Notes: a model not told the origin generated them from the sequence alone. A stretch of 64,000 nucleotides of DNA from Bacteroidota bacterium (GCA_018266915.1 JAFDZM010000035.1:18043-82042); one strand, 5' to 3'; counted from the first letter of the stretch, positions 34,456 to 44,506 are shown. A program made the numbers and translations.

Positions 34456-35781
34456 ATGATGCGAAGAAGCCTGATAATGTTACTAATAGCAACAATATTT
34501 TTGTTGGTAAACTCCACTGCCGATGCCGGCAAGATCAGGAAACGAAAAATCAGGAAGCTTTTTAAGCACTCGGCAATAGTAAAAGATCATTTTACCGGTT
34601 TTGCGTTGTATGATATGGATACGAAGAAGATGATCTATGAGCTTAACTCGGATAAATATTTCACCCCTGCATCCAATACCAAGCTGTTTACTTTTTATAC
34701 CTGCCTGAAGATGCTGGGCGATTCCATACCGGCTTTAAAATATGTAACGCATAATGATTCGCTGATATTCTGGGGAACCGGCGATCCTGCTTTTCTGCAT
34801 ACTGATCTGAAGGGAGTAAAAGGGTTTGATCTGCTGAAAAACTCGGATAAGCAGCTATTCTTTTCATCGGGCCAATATCAAAACGAGTTTTTTGGTTCGG
34901 GTTGGGCTTGGGATGACTATAATGATTATTACCAGGCCGAAATAACTGAATTGCCGGTTGAAGATAATGTGGCTGTCCTGTCGGCGGATAGCAGCGGACA
35001 ATTGAAGATCAGCCCTTCTTGTTTGTCACAATATTTAAAATGCGACAGTAACTATAAACCCGAGACGTTTAGGGTGCAGCGTGATTTTTTGACCAATAGT
35101 TTTGTGTATCCGGCTATGAAAGTGCCCGTTGGTTATCGCAAAGAAATTCCCTGGAAAACCAGTACGGCCCTTACCCTGGCTTTGTTGCAGGATACCCTGA
35201 AAAAAGAGATAAACGAAGTGCATGTCCCTTTGGCGGATAGCGTCAAAATTATTTATGATACTAATGCCGATACCGTCTATAAACGTATGCTGCAGCCAAG
35301 CGATAACTTTATAGCCGAACAGCTATTGCTGGTTTGCTCATCTAGAAAGTTTAAAATAATGAATGCGGACTCGGTGATCGCCTATTCAAAGGCACATTAC
35401 CTGAACGACTTGCCTGATGTGCCTCAATGGGTAGATGGTTCCGGACTTTCGAGATTTAACCTCTTTACGCCAAGAAGCATAGTTGCATTATTGTGCAAAA
35501 TATCAGACCAAATGAAAAACGATAGCCTGTTGCATAGCCTGATGCCGATTGGAGGCGTTGCCGGAACCATTCGTAAAGCCTACAAAACAGATAATGGGGT
35601 ACCGTTTGTGTGGGCAAAAACGGGGTCATTATCTAATAACCATAATCAAAGTGGCTACCTGGTGACGAGAAAAGGTAAGCGCTTAGCCTTTTCGTTTATG
35701 AATAACAATTTCACCAGGCCAACGGGAGAGATACGTGACGAGATGGTTCGCATCATCACCTATATACACGATAACTATTGA
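34456..35781 (+). CDS. dacB: D-alanyl-D-alanine carboxypeptidase/endopeptidase (PBP4, S13), 441 aa
   Basis: Signal peptide MMRRSLIMLLIATIFLLVNS. The serine site SxxK is in TPASNTKLFTFY (about residue 73), the SxN-type region is in WVDGSGLSRFNLFTP, and KTG is at about 388-390 in VWAKTGSLSNNHNQSG. The three motifs define S13 penicillin-binding proteins that trim peptidoglycan cross-links in the periplasm. It is a little shorter than the E. coli protein, as usual in this phylum. The 3' end overlaps the convergent BrkB gene by seven bases. Confidence 0.93.
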   Translation: MMRRSLIMLLIATIFLLVNSTADAGKIRKRKIRKLFKHSAIVKDHFTGFALYDMDTKKMIYELNSDKYFTPASNTKLFTFYTCLKMLGDSIPALKYVTHNDSLIFWGTGDPAFLHTDLKGVKGFDLLKNSDKQLFFSSGQYQNEFFGSGWAWDDYNDYYQAEITELPVEDNVAVLSADSSGQLKISPSCLSQYLKCDSNYKPETFRVQRDFLTNSFVYPAMKVPVGYRKEIPWKTSTALTLALLQDTLKKEINEVHVPLADSVKIIYDTNADTVYKRMLQPSDNFIAEQLLLVCSSRKFKIMNADSVIAYSKAHYLNDLPDVPQWVDGSGLSRFNLFTPRSIVALLCKISDQMKNDSLLHSLMPIGGVAGTIRKAYKTDNGVPFVWAKTGSLSNNHNQSGYLVTRKGKRLAFSFMNNNFTRPTGEIRDEMVRIITYIHDNY

Positions 35782-36791
35782 TTAACCGGTTTCTTCGCTT
35801 CTTTCAAATTCCCTTGTAAGTCTGGGTTTTGCGGAGGCAAGTCCTCTACCTCATGCTCTACTTCAGTTTGCAGCACATGCACTGCATACTCGGCGGGTTC
35901 TATCCTGCTTCCTGATGCTTCTGCGTATACTTGGGTAAACTCTGCACCGATGTATAGGATGGTGGATGTGTAATATATCCAAACTAAAATCACGATGATG
36001 GACCCAGCCGCTCCGTAAGCAGAGCCCTGGGCAGTATATTGTATATATAACCCAATAAGGTATTGGCCAAGCATAAACAGCAGTGCGGTAAAAATAGCAC
36101 CCGAACGGACATCCTTCCACTTAATCTTTACATCAGGCAGAAATTTAAAAATGATCCCAAACAAAGCGGAAATTACCAGCAGTGTGATGGCCAGGTTTAT
36201 CAGGTCGAAAATAGTTACGGTTACGTAAGGTAAAAAACGCTCCAAACGGGTGCTGAGCGCCTTCACGACCAGGTTAATAATAAGACTTACCAGCAATAAA
36301 AAGCCCAGGCCAATGATCAGCGAAAAGGAAAGAAACCGGTTTTGCAGCAATTTTAACCAGCCCTTTTTAGGTTTTGCTTTTACCCGCCAGATGATGTTGA
36401 GTGAGTCTTGTATCTCGACGAACATACTGCTGGCTCCCAGTAATAAAATGACAATACCAGATATCAGGGCTACGCCTGTTTTGCCGGAAAGCTGTAGGTT
36501 CTTAACTACTTGTTGCAATTGAATTGTAGCATCGTGCCCTATAAACTGCGACATCTGCGCGTATAGGGCGTCGTTAAAGGAATAATGTCTTAACACCAGA
36601 CTAGATATAGAGATGACCAATATAATAAGCGGAGCGATTGAGAACACAGTATAATAAGCTAGCGACGCGCTTAGTTTCAGGCCGTTATCGTTTATAAAAC
36701 CCATAAAGGTGGCTACGATAACTTTCCATAATGTTTTAAGGTATCGTTTGCTTAAAATTCTCATCAGTGTGAAACGTCTTTTACTATTCAT
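35775..36791 (-). CDS. YihY/BrkB-family membrane protein, 338 aa
   Basis: At least six membrane helices and the family phrase LKLSASLAYYTVFSIAPLII near residue 40; later SSMFVEIQDSLNIIWRVKAK and GSAYGAAGSIIVILVWIYYT followed by ILYIGAEFTQVYAEASG, all hallmarks of YihY/BrkB (once misnamed RNase BN). A charged cytoplasmic tail of about 50 residues ends the protein. Function in the inner membrane is not established. The 3' end overlaps dacB. Confidence 0.93.
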   Translation of the reverse strand: MNSKRRFTLMRILSKRYLKTLWKVIVATFMGFINDNGLKLSASLAYYTVFSIAPLIILVISISSLVLRHYSFNDALYAQMSQFIGHDATIQLQQVVKNLQLSGKTGVALISGIVILLLGASSMFVEIQDSLNIIWRVKAKPKKGWLKLLQNRFLSFSLIIGLGFLLLVSLIINLVVKALSTRLERFLPYVTVTIFDLINLAITLLVISALFGIIFKFLPDVKIKWKDVRSGAIFTALLFMLGQYLIGLYIQYTAQGSAYGAAGSIIVILVWIYYTSTILYIGAEFTQVYAEASGSRIEPAEYAVHVLQTEVEHEVEDLPPQNPDLQGNLKEAKKPVNQ

Positions 36792-37143
36792 GGCTGTTTA
36801 CCACGATAATAAGCCAATTTTAAGCTTTTTTGTTTAGAAAAATATTTGGAGGAGGCTAAATATTAAACAATTACAAAGGTCAGGCTGATTTATTAGATAA
36901 TTGCCCCAGGATTGAGATAGAAGCGTTTTGAGGTGTGAAAAGATTTAAATTTGTTAATAATATTTTATTCAAATCCTTGATATTATGGTTCTAAAACTCA
37001 TAATTTTATACCATAAGATTACTCAATTCCAAAGCGTGATTTTTAGGAATGATCTGGCGTTGGGGTTTGATATCAAAACTTTTAATTGTTAAATTTTTTT
37101 TGGGGAAAGCCGTTCGGTTGCAAAACCGAACGGCTTTTATCAT
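36792..37143. other. Intergenic stretch of about 350 bases
   Basis: AT-rich, with no frame that has a family signature. It holds the promoter side of the BrkB gene on the left and the hairpin at 37106-37137 on the right; otherwise I see nothing. Confidence 0.6.
37106..37137 (-). terminator. Hairpin after the efflux operon
   Basis: AAAGCCGTTCGGTT (37106-37119), loop GCAA, exact complement at 37124-37137. It starts seven bases past the transporter stop. The T run is better on the plus strand, so on the minus strand the termination strength is unsure. Confidence 0.7.
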
Positions 37144-38694
37144 TTAGTGAGCATCTGTCGGAACACTTACCTTGCCTTTTTTAAATGGCTGCAAGTATAT
37201 CAGCGGAATGGAGAATAGCATGATCAAACCCGATATCAGGTAGGCATCATTATAAGTTAATAACAATGACTGTCTTACCACAGCCCCTTCAATAGCCCTG
37301 TAAGCCATCTGTGTTGCATCAATAGCCGATTTGCCTTTGGCCATAAAGGCCTGTTCCATCATATGCATGCGTTGTAAAAACGCATTGTTATAAGGGTTAA
37401 TATTAGTTAGCAGGTTGTTTCTGTGAACGCCCTGGCGAATGTGAATGATGGTGGTAAGGGCCGCTATACCGAATGAACCACCCAGCTGACGCATCATATT
37501 ATTCAACCCTGTTCCTTGTCCCATTTCAGGTCCTTTCAAATCTGCTATAGCCAGGGTGGTTAATGGTACAAACAATAACGCCATACCTACCCCCCTTATT
37601 AATAGTGGTATCAACACGTTCATTTCGCCGGTTTCTAAAGTTGAACCGCTAAGCATGAAAGTAAATACAAAGAACAGGAACATGCCTGCCGTCGCCATAA
37701 ATTGTGCTGGTATGCCTTTGTTCAGCATCTTGCCAATAAACGGCATCATTACAATGGTACACAAGCCACCCGGGAACAGTAATTCCCCTGTTTGCTGTGC
37801 CGTGAACCCAAGCAGGTTCTGACAAAATACCGGGAATACAAACACCGAACCGTACAAACCAAAGCCCAATATAAAAGAAGTGAACATCCCCACAGCAAAA
37901 CTACGGTGGCGCATGATACCAAAATTAACTATCGGGTACTCATAAGTGACCTCACGCCATATAAATAAAATGGTGCCAATAATTGCGGTTATGGTAAGTA
38001 CCAATATGTAAGTTTTGGCAAACCAGTCTTCAGACTCACCTTTTTCCAATATTACCTGCAGACTGCCTACAGCAATTGCCAGTAAGAGTATACCCCACCA
38101 ATCGATTGGTTTTCCCTTGCCTTCTTTTGGCGTTTTATTGATAAATGTATAAGCACAGAAAGCGGCAATGGCCCCCACTGGAATATTCACATAAAATATC
38201 CATTGCCATGTATAATGATCAGTGATATACCCGCCAATAGTAGGCCCTACAGTTGGCCCAACCACAGCGCCCAAACCAAATAAGGCGGTAGCCGTCCCAA
38301 TTTGCTCACGGGGCCACGTTTCCACCAAAATGGCTTGTGAGGTTGATATCAACCCTCCACCGGCAACGCCCTGGATGATACGGAATAAAACCAACTCATT
38401 TAAGCTGTGTGCATTACCGCAAAGGAATGAGGTAATGGTAAATAATACAATTGAGCCTATGAAATAACTCTTGCGGCCAAAGAAACTGCCCAGCCACCCG
38501 GACATGGGTAGTATTATTACGTTAGCCACCGCATATCCGGTAACTACCCAGGCAACATTCTCCAATGTTGCGCCAAGGTTACCTTGTATTTGCGGTAAGG
38601 CTACGTTTACTATTGTAGTATCTATCAGCTCCAGCAGTGAGGCCGTTATTACCGTAATAGTAATGATCCATTTTTTAAAACCAGTTTCGGCCAT
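37144..38694 (-). CDS. DHA2-type (EmrB/QacA) multidrug exporter, 516 aa
   Basis: MFS protein with about 14 helices. Visible motifs: ELIDTTIVNVALPQIQGNLG (helix 1, DHA2), WVVTGYAVANVIILPMSGWL, GSFFGRKSYFIGS (motif A) and IIQGVAGGGLISTSQA (motif B region), then GLGAVVGPTVGPTIGGYIT (motif C, antiporter). It is proton-driven and works with the HlyD-like adaptor (5 bases upstream) and the TolC-like channel to span the envelope. Last gene of the tetR-tolC-hlyD-emrB order. Substrates unknown. Confidence 0.93.
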   Translation of the reverse strand: MAETGFKKWIITITVITASLLELIDTTIVNVALPQIQGNLGATLENVAWVVTGYAVANVIILPMSGWLGSFFGRKSYFIGSIVLFTITSFLCGNAHSLNELVLFRIIQGVAGGGLISTSQAILVETWPREQIGTATALFGLGAVVGPTVGPTIGGYITDHYTWQWIFYVNIPVGAIAAFCAYTFINKTPKEGKGKPIDWWGILLLAIAVGSLQVILEKGESEDWFAKTYILVLTITAIIGTILFIWREVTYEYPIVNFGIMRHRSFAVGMFTSFILGFGLYGSVFVFPVFCQNLLGFTAQQTGELLFPGGLCTIVMMPFIGKMLNKGIPAQFMATAGMFLFFVFTFMLSGSTLETGEMNVLIPLLIRGVGMALLFVPLTTLAIADLKGPEMGQGTGLNNMMRQLGGSFGIAALTTIIHIRQGVHRNNLLTNINPYNNAFLQRMHMMEQAFMAKGKSAIDATQMAYRAIEGAVVRQSLLLTYNDAYLISGLIMLFSIPLIYLQPFKKGKVSVPTDAH

Positions 38695-38699
38695 TATGT

Positions 38700-39749
38700 T
38701 TAGTCTTTATAGATTACAGAAACGTTTACGCTCATACCCGGACGCAGCTTTGCCATTATTTCTTTATCAGCATTGATCTTGATCTTAACAGGTACGCGCT
38801 GTACAACTTTAACGAAGTTGCCGGTAGCATTATCCGGAGGTAACAGCGAGAATTTGGCACCTGTAGCAGGTGAGAAATTGTAAACCTCGCCATGCAATTC
38901 CAGGTCAGGAAAAGCATCTACTTCAATGTTTACTTTTTGACCGTTCTTCAGGTTGGTAAGCTGTGTTTCTTTAAAGTTGGCAGTAATGTATAAGCTGTTA
39001 TCATTTACGATATTAAATAAAGTTTGACCTGCTTGTACCAACTGGCCCAGCTGGATATTCTTTTTAGAAGTGATACCGCTTGATGGCGCTGTAATGGTTG
39101 TATATGATAATTGCAGTTTTGCATAGTCAACATCAGCCTGGCGCTGGGTAACACCTACGTTAGTTACAGTAAGCTGATTACGGCTTGTACCAACTTGTTC
39201 CAAAGCAGCTTTATACTGATCCTGAGCAGCGCGATAAGTAGCAGCAGCTACATCACGGTCTGATTTTGCCTGGTCAAATTGTTGCTGGGTAATTGACCCG
39301 TCTTTTACCAGGTTAGCATAACGTGCGTAATCCTTGTTTGCTTTCTCTAATCTTGCAGCAGCTGATTCAGCCTGGGCACGTGCGCTTGATGAGTTAGCTG
39401 CAGTAGCAATAATTTGTGACTGGCCAACACCAACGCCTGCGCTTGCACCTTTTTGTGCAGCCAAAGCTTGCTCTAATTTTACTTTATAATCGCGGTCGTC
39501 GATCTTTACTAAAACCTGACCTGCATTTACGTGGGTATTTTCTTCAAAGAAGATGCTATCCACATAACCGCCTACTCGGGCTACTACCGGGCTTACGTCG
39601 CCATCAATCTGGGCGTCATCGGTATCAATGTGTTTACCGTAGTAGATATATTCTTTTATTCCGAATATGATACCAGCTATGAGTATCACTCCAAGGATTA
39701 TAGGGATAACCCTGTTCGGTTTCTTTTTGGGTTCTTGTTCCTGTGCCAT
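38700..39749 (-). CDS. HlyD/EmrA-type membrane fusion protein, 349 aa
   Basis: One N-terminal membrane helix (VIPIILGVILIAGIIFGIKE), then a lipoyl half-motif (HIDTDDAQIDGDVSPVVARV), a coiled-coil hairpin of about 120 residues rich in Ala/Gln (QAKSDRDVAAATYRAAQDQY), the second lipoyl half (APSSGITSKKNIQLGQLVQ) and a beta-barrel end. This is the EmrA order. It bridges the DHA2 exporter and the outer-membrane channel in the periplasm. Gap to the tolC-like stop is 22 bases. Confidence 0.93.
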   Translation of the reverse strand: MAQEQEPKKKPNRVIPIILGVILIAGIIFGIKEYIYYGKHIDTDDAQIDGDVSPVVARVGGYVDSIFFEENTHVNAGQVLVKIDDRDYKVKLEQALAAQKGASAGVGVGQSQIIATAANSSSARAQAESAAARLEKANKDYARYANLVKDGSITQQQFDQAKSDRDVAAATYRAAQDQYKAALEQVGTSRNQLTVTNVGVTQRQADVDYAKLQLSYTTITAPSSGITSKKNIQLGQLVQAGQTLFNIVNDNSLYITANFKETQLTNLKNGQKVNIEVDAFPDLELHGEVYNFSPATGAKFSLLPPDNATGNFVKVVQRVPVKIKINADKEIMAKLRPGMSVNVSVIYKD

Positions 39750-39771
39750 TTTATTGGGTAGTTAAATTTTG

Positions 39772-41094
39772 TTATTTGTTAAGTTTTCCGGTTGATTTTA
39801 ATAATGTATAATAAGCAAGCCCTGCATCAGCTTTAGCCAGCTCCAGGTTGATTTGTGCCTGGTACAATAATGTTTCGGCATCAGCCCTGTCTGTAGCAGA
39901 AGCTACGTTGCTTTTATATTTCGATTGCAGGATCTTATCGTTTTCACCTGCCTGGTCGATTGAAGTTTGCAGCAATTTGATCTTTTCGATGGCTTCCTCA
40001 TATCCCTGGTAGCTTCGGTTCACATCTTTGCGGATGTTATCGGCAGTGATGCCCTGGTTAATAGAAACCTGCTCACGTTCGATTTTCGCTTCGGTCACCT
40101 TGTTCTTGTTGGTCCAAAGCGAGGAGAAGTTCCATGAGAAGGTTAAGCCAACGGTTATCGGGGTGATAAAGCTCCCTGATTTAGGAAGCGGATTTGCAGA
40201 AACATCTACATAATAGCCACCAGCCGAAGCCGCTAAAGTCGGCAACTGATTGGCATGAATGCTCTTGATGTTATTATCAGCAACTTTGGATTGTATTACT
40301 AATTGCTGTACTTCCTGTCTGTTGGCCATAGCAGTATCGATATAGCTGCCGATAGAACCGATCTGACGGCCGACATCGTTGATTTGGTCAATATTGATCT
40401 GTGTTGTTTCAGGCAAGCCCAGTAGGATGTCCAGATCATAATTAATGATCTTGCGGTTAGCTTCCAGGTCGATGCCGTTCAGTTCAACATTTGAGCGTTG
40501 TAGTTGGAAACGCAACACGTCGTTCTTGGTTACCAGGCCCTGATCGAAGAAACGCTGAGACTGGTGAATCTGCTCGTCAATGGATTTCAGGTTCTGTTCA
40601 ACAACCTTTTTGCTTTGCAGCACTTTGTACAGGTTGTAAAATGAATTGATCACATCGTAGGCGATCTCATCTTTGTCCTTGTCTGCATCCAATTTTGAAA
40701 CTTTGGTCAGCAAGTCGGTTGATTGCTGGGCTAATTTTAATTTACCGCCGGCATAGATGGTTTCCTTCAGCGATACGATACCTAAATAAGCATCTGCGCT
40801 GCTTGGTAAATTAAAGCTGCTTTTTCCTAAAGCCAGTCGGTTAGCCGGTATTTCCGCACGGTTATAACCGTAACTTACGCTACCTGTAGGCAATACTTCA
40901 TCTTTAGCCTGTTTGTACTTAGAAACAGCCTGATCAATTTTTGATTGTGACAGCTTAAGTACTTTGCTGTTCTGGATGCCCAGTTTAATTGCTTCATCAA
41001 GGGTCAGGGTTCTGTCCTGGGCAGAAGCAGTTGCGCTTAGCATCAAACCCGGAACCATAATCGCAATAGCGAAACGGTAGAGGGGTTTCACCAT
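39772..41094 (-). CDS. TolC-family outer membrane efflux protein, 440 aa
   Basis: I take ATG 41094, which gives the signal peptide MVKPLYRFAIAIMVPGLMLS followed by ATASAQ; the frame is open to an ATG at 41145, which would overlap tetR by 26 bases. The mature protein begins RTLTLDEAIKLGIQNSKVLK, the usual OEP start, and shows two helical repeats with the conserved FDQGLVTKNDVLRFQLQ and the second-repeat TDRADAETLLYQAQINLEL. It forms the trimeric outer-membrane/periplasmic tunnel for the efflux pump. Confidence 0.9.
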   Translation of the reverse strand: MVKPLYRFAIAIMVPGLMLSATASAQDRTLTLDEAIKLGIQNSKVLKLSQSKIDQAVSKYKQAKDEVLPTGSVSYGYNRAEIPANRLALGKSSFNLPSSADAYLGIVSLKETIYAGGKLKLAQQSTDLLTKVSKLDADKDKDEIAYDVINSFYNLYKVLQSKKVVEQNLKSIDEQIHQSQRFFDQGLVTKNDVLRFQLQRSNVELNGIDLEANRKIINYDLDILLGLPETTQINIDQINDVGRQIGSIGSYIDTAMANRQEVQQLVIQSKVADNNIKSIHANQLPTLAASAGGYYVDVSANPLPKSGSFITPITVGLTFSWNFSSLWTNKNKVTEAKIEREQVSINQGITADNIRKDVNRSYQGYEEAIEKIKLLQTSIDQAGENDKILQSKYKSNVASATDRADAETLLYQAQINLELAKADAGLAYYTLLKSTGKLNK

Positions 41095-41119
41095 TTTTTT
41101 AAATGGGTGATTAAGGGGG

Positions 41120-41770
41120 TTATTTATTTGTGTTATCATGTTCATTCACTAAGTAAGCTCTTAATAGTTTTTTCATATAAGCCTCGATACGGGGTTTAAA
41201 TACTTCCTCCAGTATTTTTTCGTCCTGTATATCATATCCTAACATGGTTGTGGTTAGCTGGGGTGCATTTATAATAAAGTTTTTGGTGCCATAAATAGTG
41301 GCTATCACCAGGTCAAGATCTACGTCTTTGTTAAACTCGCCCTTATCTATGCCATCCTGTATGATCTTTTTCAGCTCCATTACGTTGATCATCAATATGC
41401 CGGCTATTTCGTCGCTTAATTGACCCCTGCGCTGCATCGCCAATTCCTGGTAAAGCATTTTCTGGAAACAGTTGTTGCTCACCACGCGCTGTACATACAG
41501 GTCGATGTATTGTTCCATCTTATTCCACGAAGTTGTGGTATCGTCACTGCTGATATTTTGTAGTATGTTTTGGAACGATTTGATCTTCCGGTTGAAAACC
41601 GCAAGGAATAATCCCTCTTTGGAACCGAAATAATAATTCAGCATCGCCATATTCACCCCGGCTTCGCCCGAAATTGTCCGGGTGGAAGCGCCATCAAATC
41701 CGAGTTCTGAAAAAACCTTTTCAGCAACGTCAAGGATGTGTTCTTTTTTATCGATCTTATCTTTATCCAT
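41120..41770 (-). CDS. TetR-family regulator of the efflux operon, 216 aa
   Basis: N-terminal HTH: KEHILDVAEKVFSELGFDGA, then TRTISGEAGVNMAMLNYYFG and SKEGLFLAVFNRKI. The longer frame to 41797 would place the first codons in the palindrome at 41791-41808, so ATG 41770 is preferred. It is the first gene of the operon tetR-tolC-hlyD-emrB and most likely represses it until a ligand of the pump binds the C-terminal part. The ligand domain is YcdC-like in length and has no clear match. Confidence 0.9.
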   Translation of the reverse strand: MDKDKIDKKEHILDVAEKVFSELGFDGASTRTISGEAGVNMAMLNYYFGSKEGLFLAVFNRKIKSFQNILQNISSDDTTTSWNKMEQYIDLYVQRVVSNNCFQKMLYQELAMQRRGQLSDEIAGILMINVMELKKIIQDGIDKGEFNKDVDLDLVIATIYGTKNFIINAPQLTTTMLGYDIQDEKILEEVFKPRIEAYMKKLLRAYLVNEHDNTNK

Positions 41771-41790
41771 TTCTTTAAACGGTACAAAAT

Positions 41791-41808
41791 TAATCAATCG
41801 ATTGATTA
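41791..41808. promoter_or_regulatory. Perfect 18-base palindrome, TetR operator candidate
   Basis: TAATCAATCGATTGATTA is its own reverse complement, 20 bases before the tetR start. Related half sites follow at 41837-41850 (TAATCA-TT-TGATTA) and 41868-41879 (AATCA-AC-TGATT). Confidence 0.65.
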
Positions 41809-41836
41809 TGTCAAGGAGGGTTTTGTTATCTTAATG

Positions 41837-41879
41837 TAATCATTTGATTAAGAGTGGCTAAAAAACCAATCAACTGATT
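41837..41879. promoter_or_regulatory. Two further TAATCA/TGATTA half-site pairs
   Basis: Both share the TAATCA half of the palindrome at 41791-41808 but with a 2-base centre. They lie between tetR and the PIG-L gene and may be extra TetR sites. Confidence 0.4.
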
Positions 41880-41915
41880 AGTTTTTAACAATTTAGCTGC
41901 GTAACAGTTTTGTTT

Positions 41916-41923
41916 TACATTTG
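41916..41923 (+). promoter_or_regulatory. Promoter -7 element of the PIG-L gene
   Basis: TACATTTG matches the Bacteroidota TAnnTTTG element, 44 bases ahead of the ATG at 41968. The -33 side is weak. Confidence 0.45.
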
Positions 41924-41967
41924 AAGTATTCAAAATATCCGTCTATCTTTCGACTTGTCTTTTTCTT

Positions 41968-44499
41968 ATGAAACGATTCCCTTTTCTGCCTATATTTCTA
42001 CTGATTTCTGGTGCCGCATTTGCACAAACTGCTCCGCCTGCTGACATGGTTACCATTGAACAAAATCTAAAAAAATTGGATGTTGTGGGAAGTGTGCTCT
42101 ACGTTGCTGCACACCCTGATGATGAGAATACCCGCCTGCTGGCCTACCTGGCGCAGGAAAAGCATTACCGTACAGGCTATCTGTCGATGACACGTGGTGA
42201 TGGCGGTCAGAACCTGATTGGCAATGAACAGGGCGAATTATTAGGATTGATCCGCACACAGGAATTATTAGCCGCAAGGAAAGTAGATGGCGCAGAACAG
42301 TTTTTTACCCGTGCGCTTGATTTTGGCTTCTCCAAAGGCCCGGAGGAAACACTGGATTTTTGGGGTAAAGAAAAGATATTGAGCGATGTAGTTTGGGTGA
42401 TACGTAAATTCAGGCCGGATGTAATTATCTGCCGCTTTCCTACTACAGGTGAAGGCGGACATGGTAACCATACTGCCTCAGCTATTCTGGCGCAGGAAGC
42501 ATTCACAGCAGCAGCAGATCCAAAGCGCTTCCCTGAACAATTGAAATATGTTCAAACCTGGCAGCCTAAACGATTGCTATGGAACACCTTCAATTTTGGC
42601 AATACCAATACTATTGCGCCTGACCAGTTTAAGGTGAATGTAGGAGTGTATAATCCATTACTGGGCAAAGGTTATGGCGAATTAGCTGCCGAAAGCCGCT
42701 CGAATCACAAAACACAGGGATTTGGTTCTGCAAGGCAACGTGGTGATGCCTATGAATATTTTAAAACGATATTAGGAGACGCCCCAAAAACCGACCTTTT
42801 GGATGGTGTGAACACTACCTGGGGACGCATAAAGGGCGGCGATGCAATTGGAGCAGATATAGAAAAGATCACTAAAGAGTTTGATGCCAATCATCCTGAT
42901 AAGTCGGTTCCGGCATTGGTTAAAGTATATGACCTTGTTCAGAAAATAGATGATACTTACTGGCGCGAACAAAAGACAAAAGAGCTGAGTGAATTAATTG
43001 TTGCCTGTGGCGGATTATGGTGTGAGGCCTATACCAACGAATTAACCTATGCCAAAGGCGAGCAAATGAATATTCGTTCGCAAGTGATAAGCCGGTATGG
43101 AGTAAAAGCAGCATTGGACGGGCTAACTGTAATCCAACATCCCGATAATGTGCCATCAATTACTTCAGATTTCCTTCATCCTTTAGCACATTATGAATTA
43201 CCATTGGCCGATAAAGATAAAACGCTTCCTGCAAACGAACTTCAAACTTTCACTAACGAATGTGCCGTCGGCAGAATATCGCAACCTTATTGGTTATTGT
43301 CCCCTCATTCTATTGGTAGTTACGTAATTGAAAATGAAGGTGATGTTGGCAGTCCTGAAAATACTGACGCACCCAAGGTTGTGTTTAAATTTTTAATTGA
43401 CGATCACGTTATAAGCGTAAACAGAAAACTTGAATATAAATATGTAAATCCTGCACAGGGTGAAATTTATCAGCCTGTTGAAATCACTCCACCAGTAACC
43501 GCCAATATACAGGATAAAGTCTATATCTTCAATTCTCAACAGCCGCAGAGCGTTAAAGTAAGCTTAGAGGTTTTTGAAAAGATTGGCTCAGGCAGCATTA
43601 GCCTGGATGCCCCTCCGGGATGGAAAATCAGTCCGGAACGGGTTCAATTCACTAATAAAAATAAAGGTGATGAATGGGAACAGGATTTTACTATTACACC
43701 ATCTGGCAATAAATCGCAAACCGGAGTGTTGGAAGCTGCCGTAACACATGATCACGACAATACTGTTTATAAAGATGGTATTTTGTCTATTCATTATAAT
43801 CACATACCTAACATTACACTTTTCCCGCCTGCACAGGCCAAATTGGTACAGCTTGATCTGAAAATTGCCGGCAAAAAGATCGGCTATATCAATGGTGCCG
43901 GCGACCTTGTACCTGAAGCCTTGAAACAAGTTGGCTATGAAGTTCACCAGCTTTCAGAGAATGAGCTATTGAATGGCGATCTGTCAGGCTATGATGCCAT
44001 TATAGTAGGCGTGCGTGCCTATAACGTTGATTCGCGCTTGGCTATAGAGCAGCCTAAGCTGATGGAATACGTGAAAAACGGCGGTAACCTGCTGGTTCAG
44101 TATAATAACAGTAATGGTTTGGTAACTAAAGATATTGGTCCGTACCCATTCAAAGTAGTAAACGAACGTGTAACCGACGAGAACGCAAAGATTACTATCC
44201 TCGACCAAAATAACCCGGTATTAAACTATCCAAACAAAATCACCCCCGCCGATTTCGATGGTTGGGTTCAGGAACGAGGCTTATATTTCACCAAAGATTC
44301 TGATCCGCAATACCAAAAAGTACTCCAAATGGCTGATTCCGGTGAATCTCCTAAAGATGGCGCGCTGATTACTACCCAATATGGAAAAGGGCGTTTTGTT
44401 TATACGTCGCTGGCGTTTTTCAGGCAGTTGCCGGCCGGTGTTCCGGGTGCGTATAGATTGTTTATTAATATGATTAATAAGCCGAAGGCGAATCCATAA
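41968..44499 (+). CDS. PIG-L family deacetylase, 843 aa
   Basis: Signal peptide MKRFPFLPIFLLISGAAFAQ. The zinc-dependent deacetylase domain covers about 35-260: VLYVAAHPDDENTRLLAYLA holds the H-P-D-D-E zinc/base motif, GYLSMTRGDGGQNLIGNEQG follows, and the second zinc ligand region is in TTGEGGHGNHTASAILAQEA. The other 580 residues contain beta-rich modules and a C-terminal domain (LSGYDAIIVGVRAYNVDSRL, then KNGGNLLVQYNNSNG) like a glutamine amidotransferase/ThuA-type fold. It acts in the periplasm on acetylated sugars; the substrate is unknown. Such long forms are usual in Bacteroidota. Confidence 0.9.
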   Translation: MKRFPFLPIFLLISGAAFAQTAPPADMVTIEQNLKKLDVVGSVLYVAAHPDDENTRLLAYLAQEKHYRTGYLSMTRGDGGQNLIGNEQGELLGLIRTQELLAARKVDGAEQFFTRALDFGFSKGPEETLDFWGKEKILSDVVWVIRKFRPDVIICRFPTTGEGGHGNHTASAILAQEAFTAAADPKRFPEQLKYVQTWQPKRLLWNTFNFGNTNTIAPDQFKVNVGVYNPLLGKGYGELAAESRSNHKTQGFGSARQRGDAYEYFKTILGDAPKTDLLDGVNTTWGRIKGGDAIGADIEKITKEFDANHPDKSVPALVKVYDLVQKIDDTYWREQKTKELSELIVACGGLWCEAYTNELTYAKGEQMNIRSQVISRYGVKAALDGLTVIQHPDNVPSITSDFLHPLAHYELPLADKDKTLPANELQTFTNECAVGRISQPYWLLSPHSIGSYVIENEGDVGSPENTDAPKVVFKFLIDDHVISVNRKLEYKYVNPAQGEIYQPVEITPPVTANIQDKVYIFNSQQPQSVKVSLEVFEKIGSGSISLDAPPGWKISPERVQFTNKNKGDEWEQDFTITPSGNKSQTGVLEAAVTHDHDNTVYKDGILSIHYNHIPNITLFPPAQAKLVQLDLKIAGKKIGYINGAGDLVPEALKQVGYEVHQLSENELLNGDLSGYDAIIVGVRAYNVDSRLAIEQPKLMEYVKNGGNLLVQYNNSNGLVTKDIGPYPFKVVNERVTDENAKITILDQNNPVLNYPNKITPADFDGWVQERGLYFTKDSDPQYQKVLQMADSGESPKDGALITTQYGKGRFVYTSLAFFRQLPAGVPGAYRLFINMINKPKANP

Positions 44500-44506
44500 T
44501 CAGATC

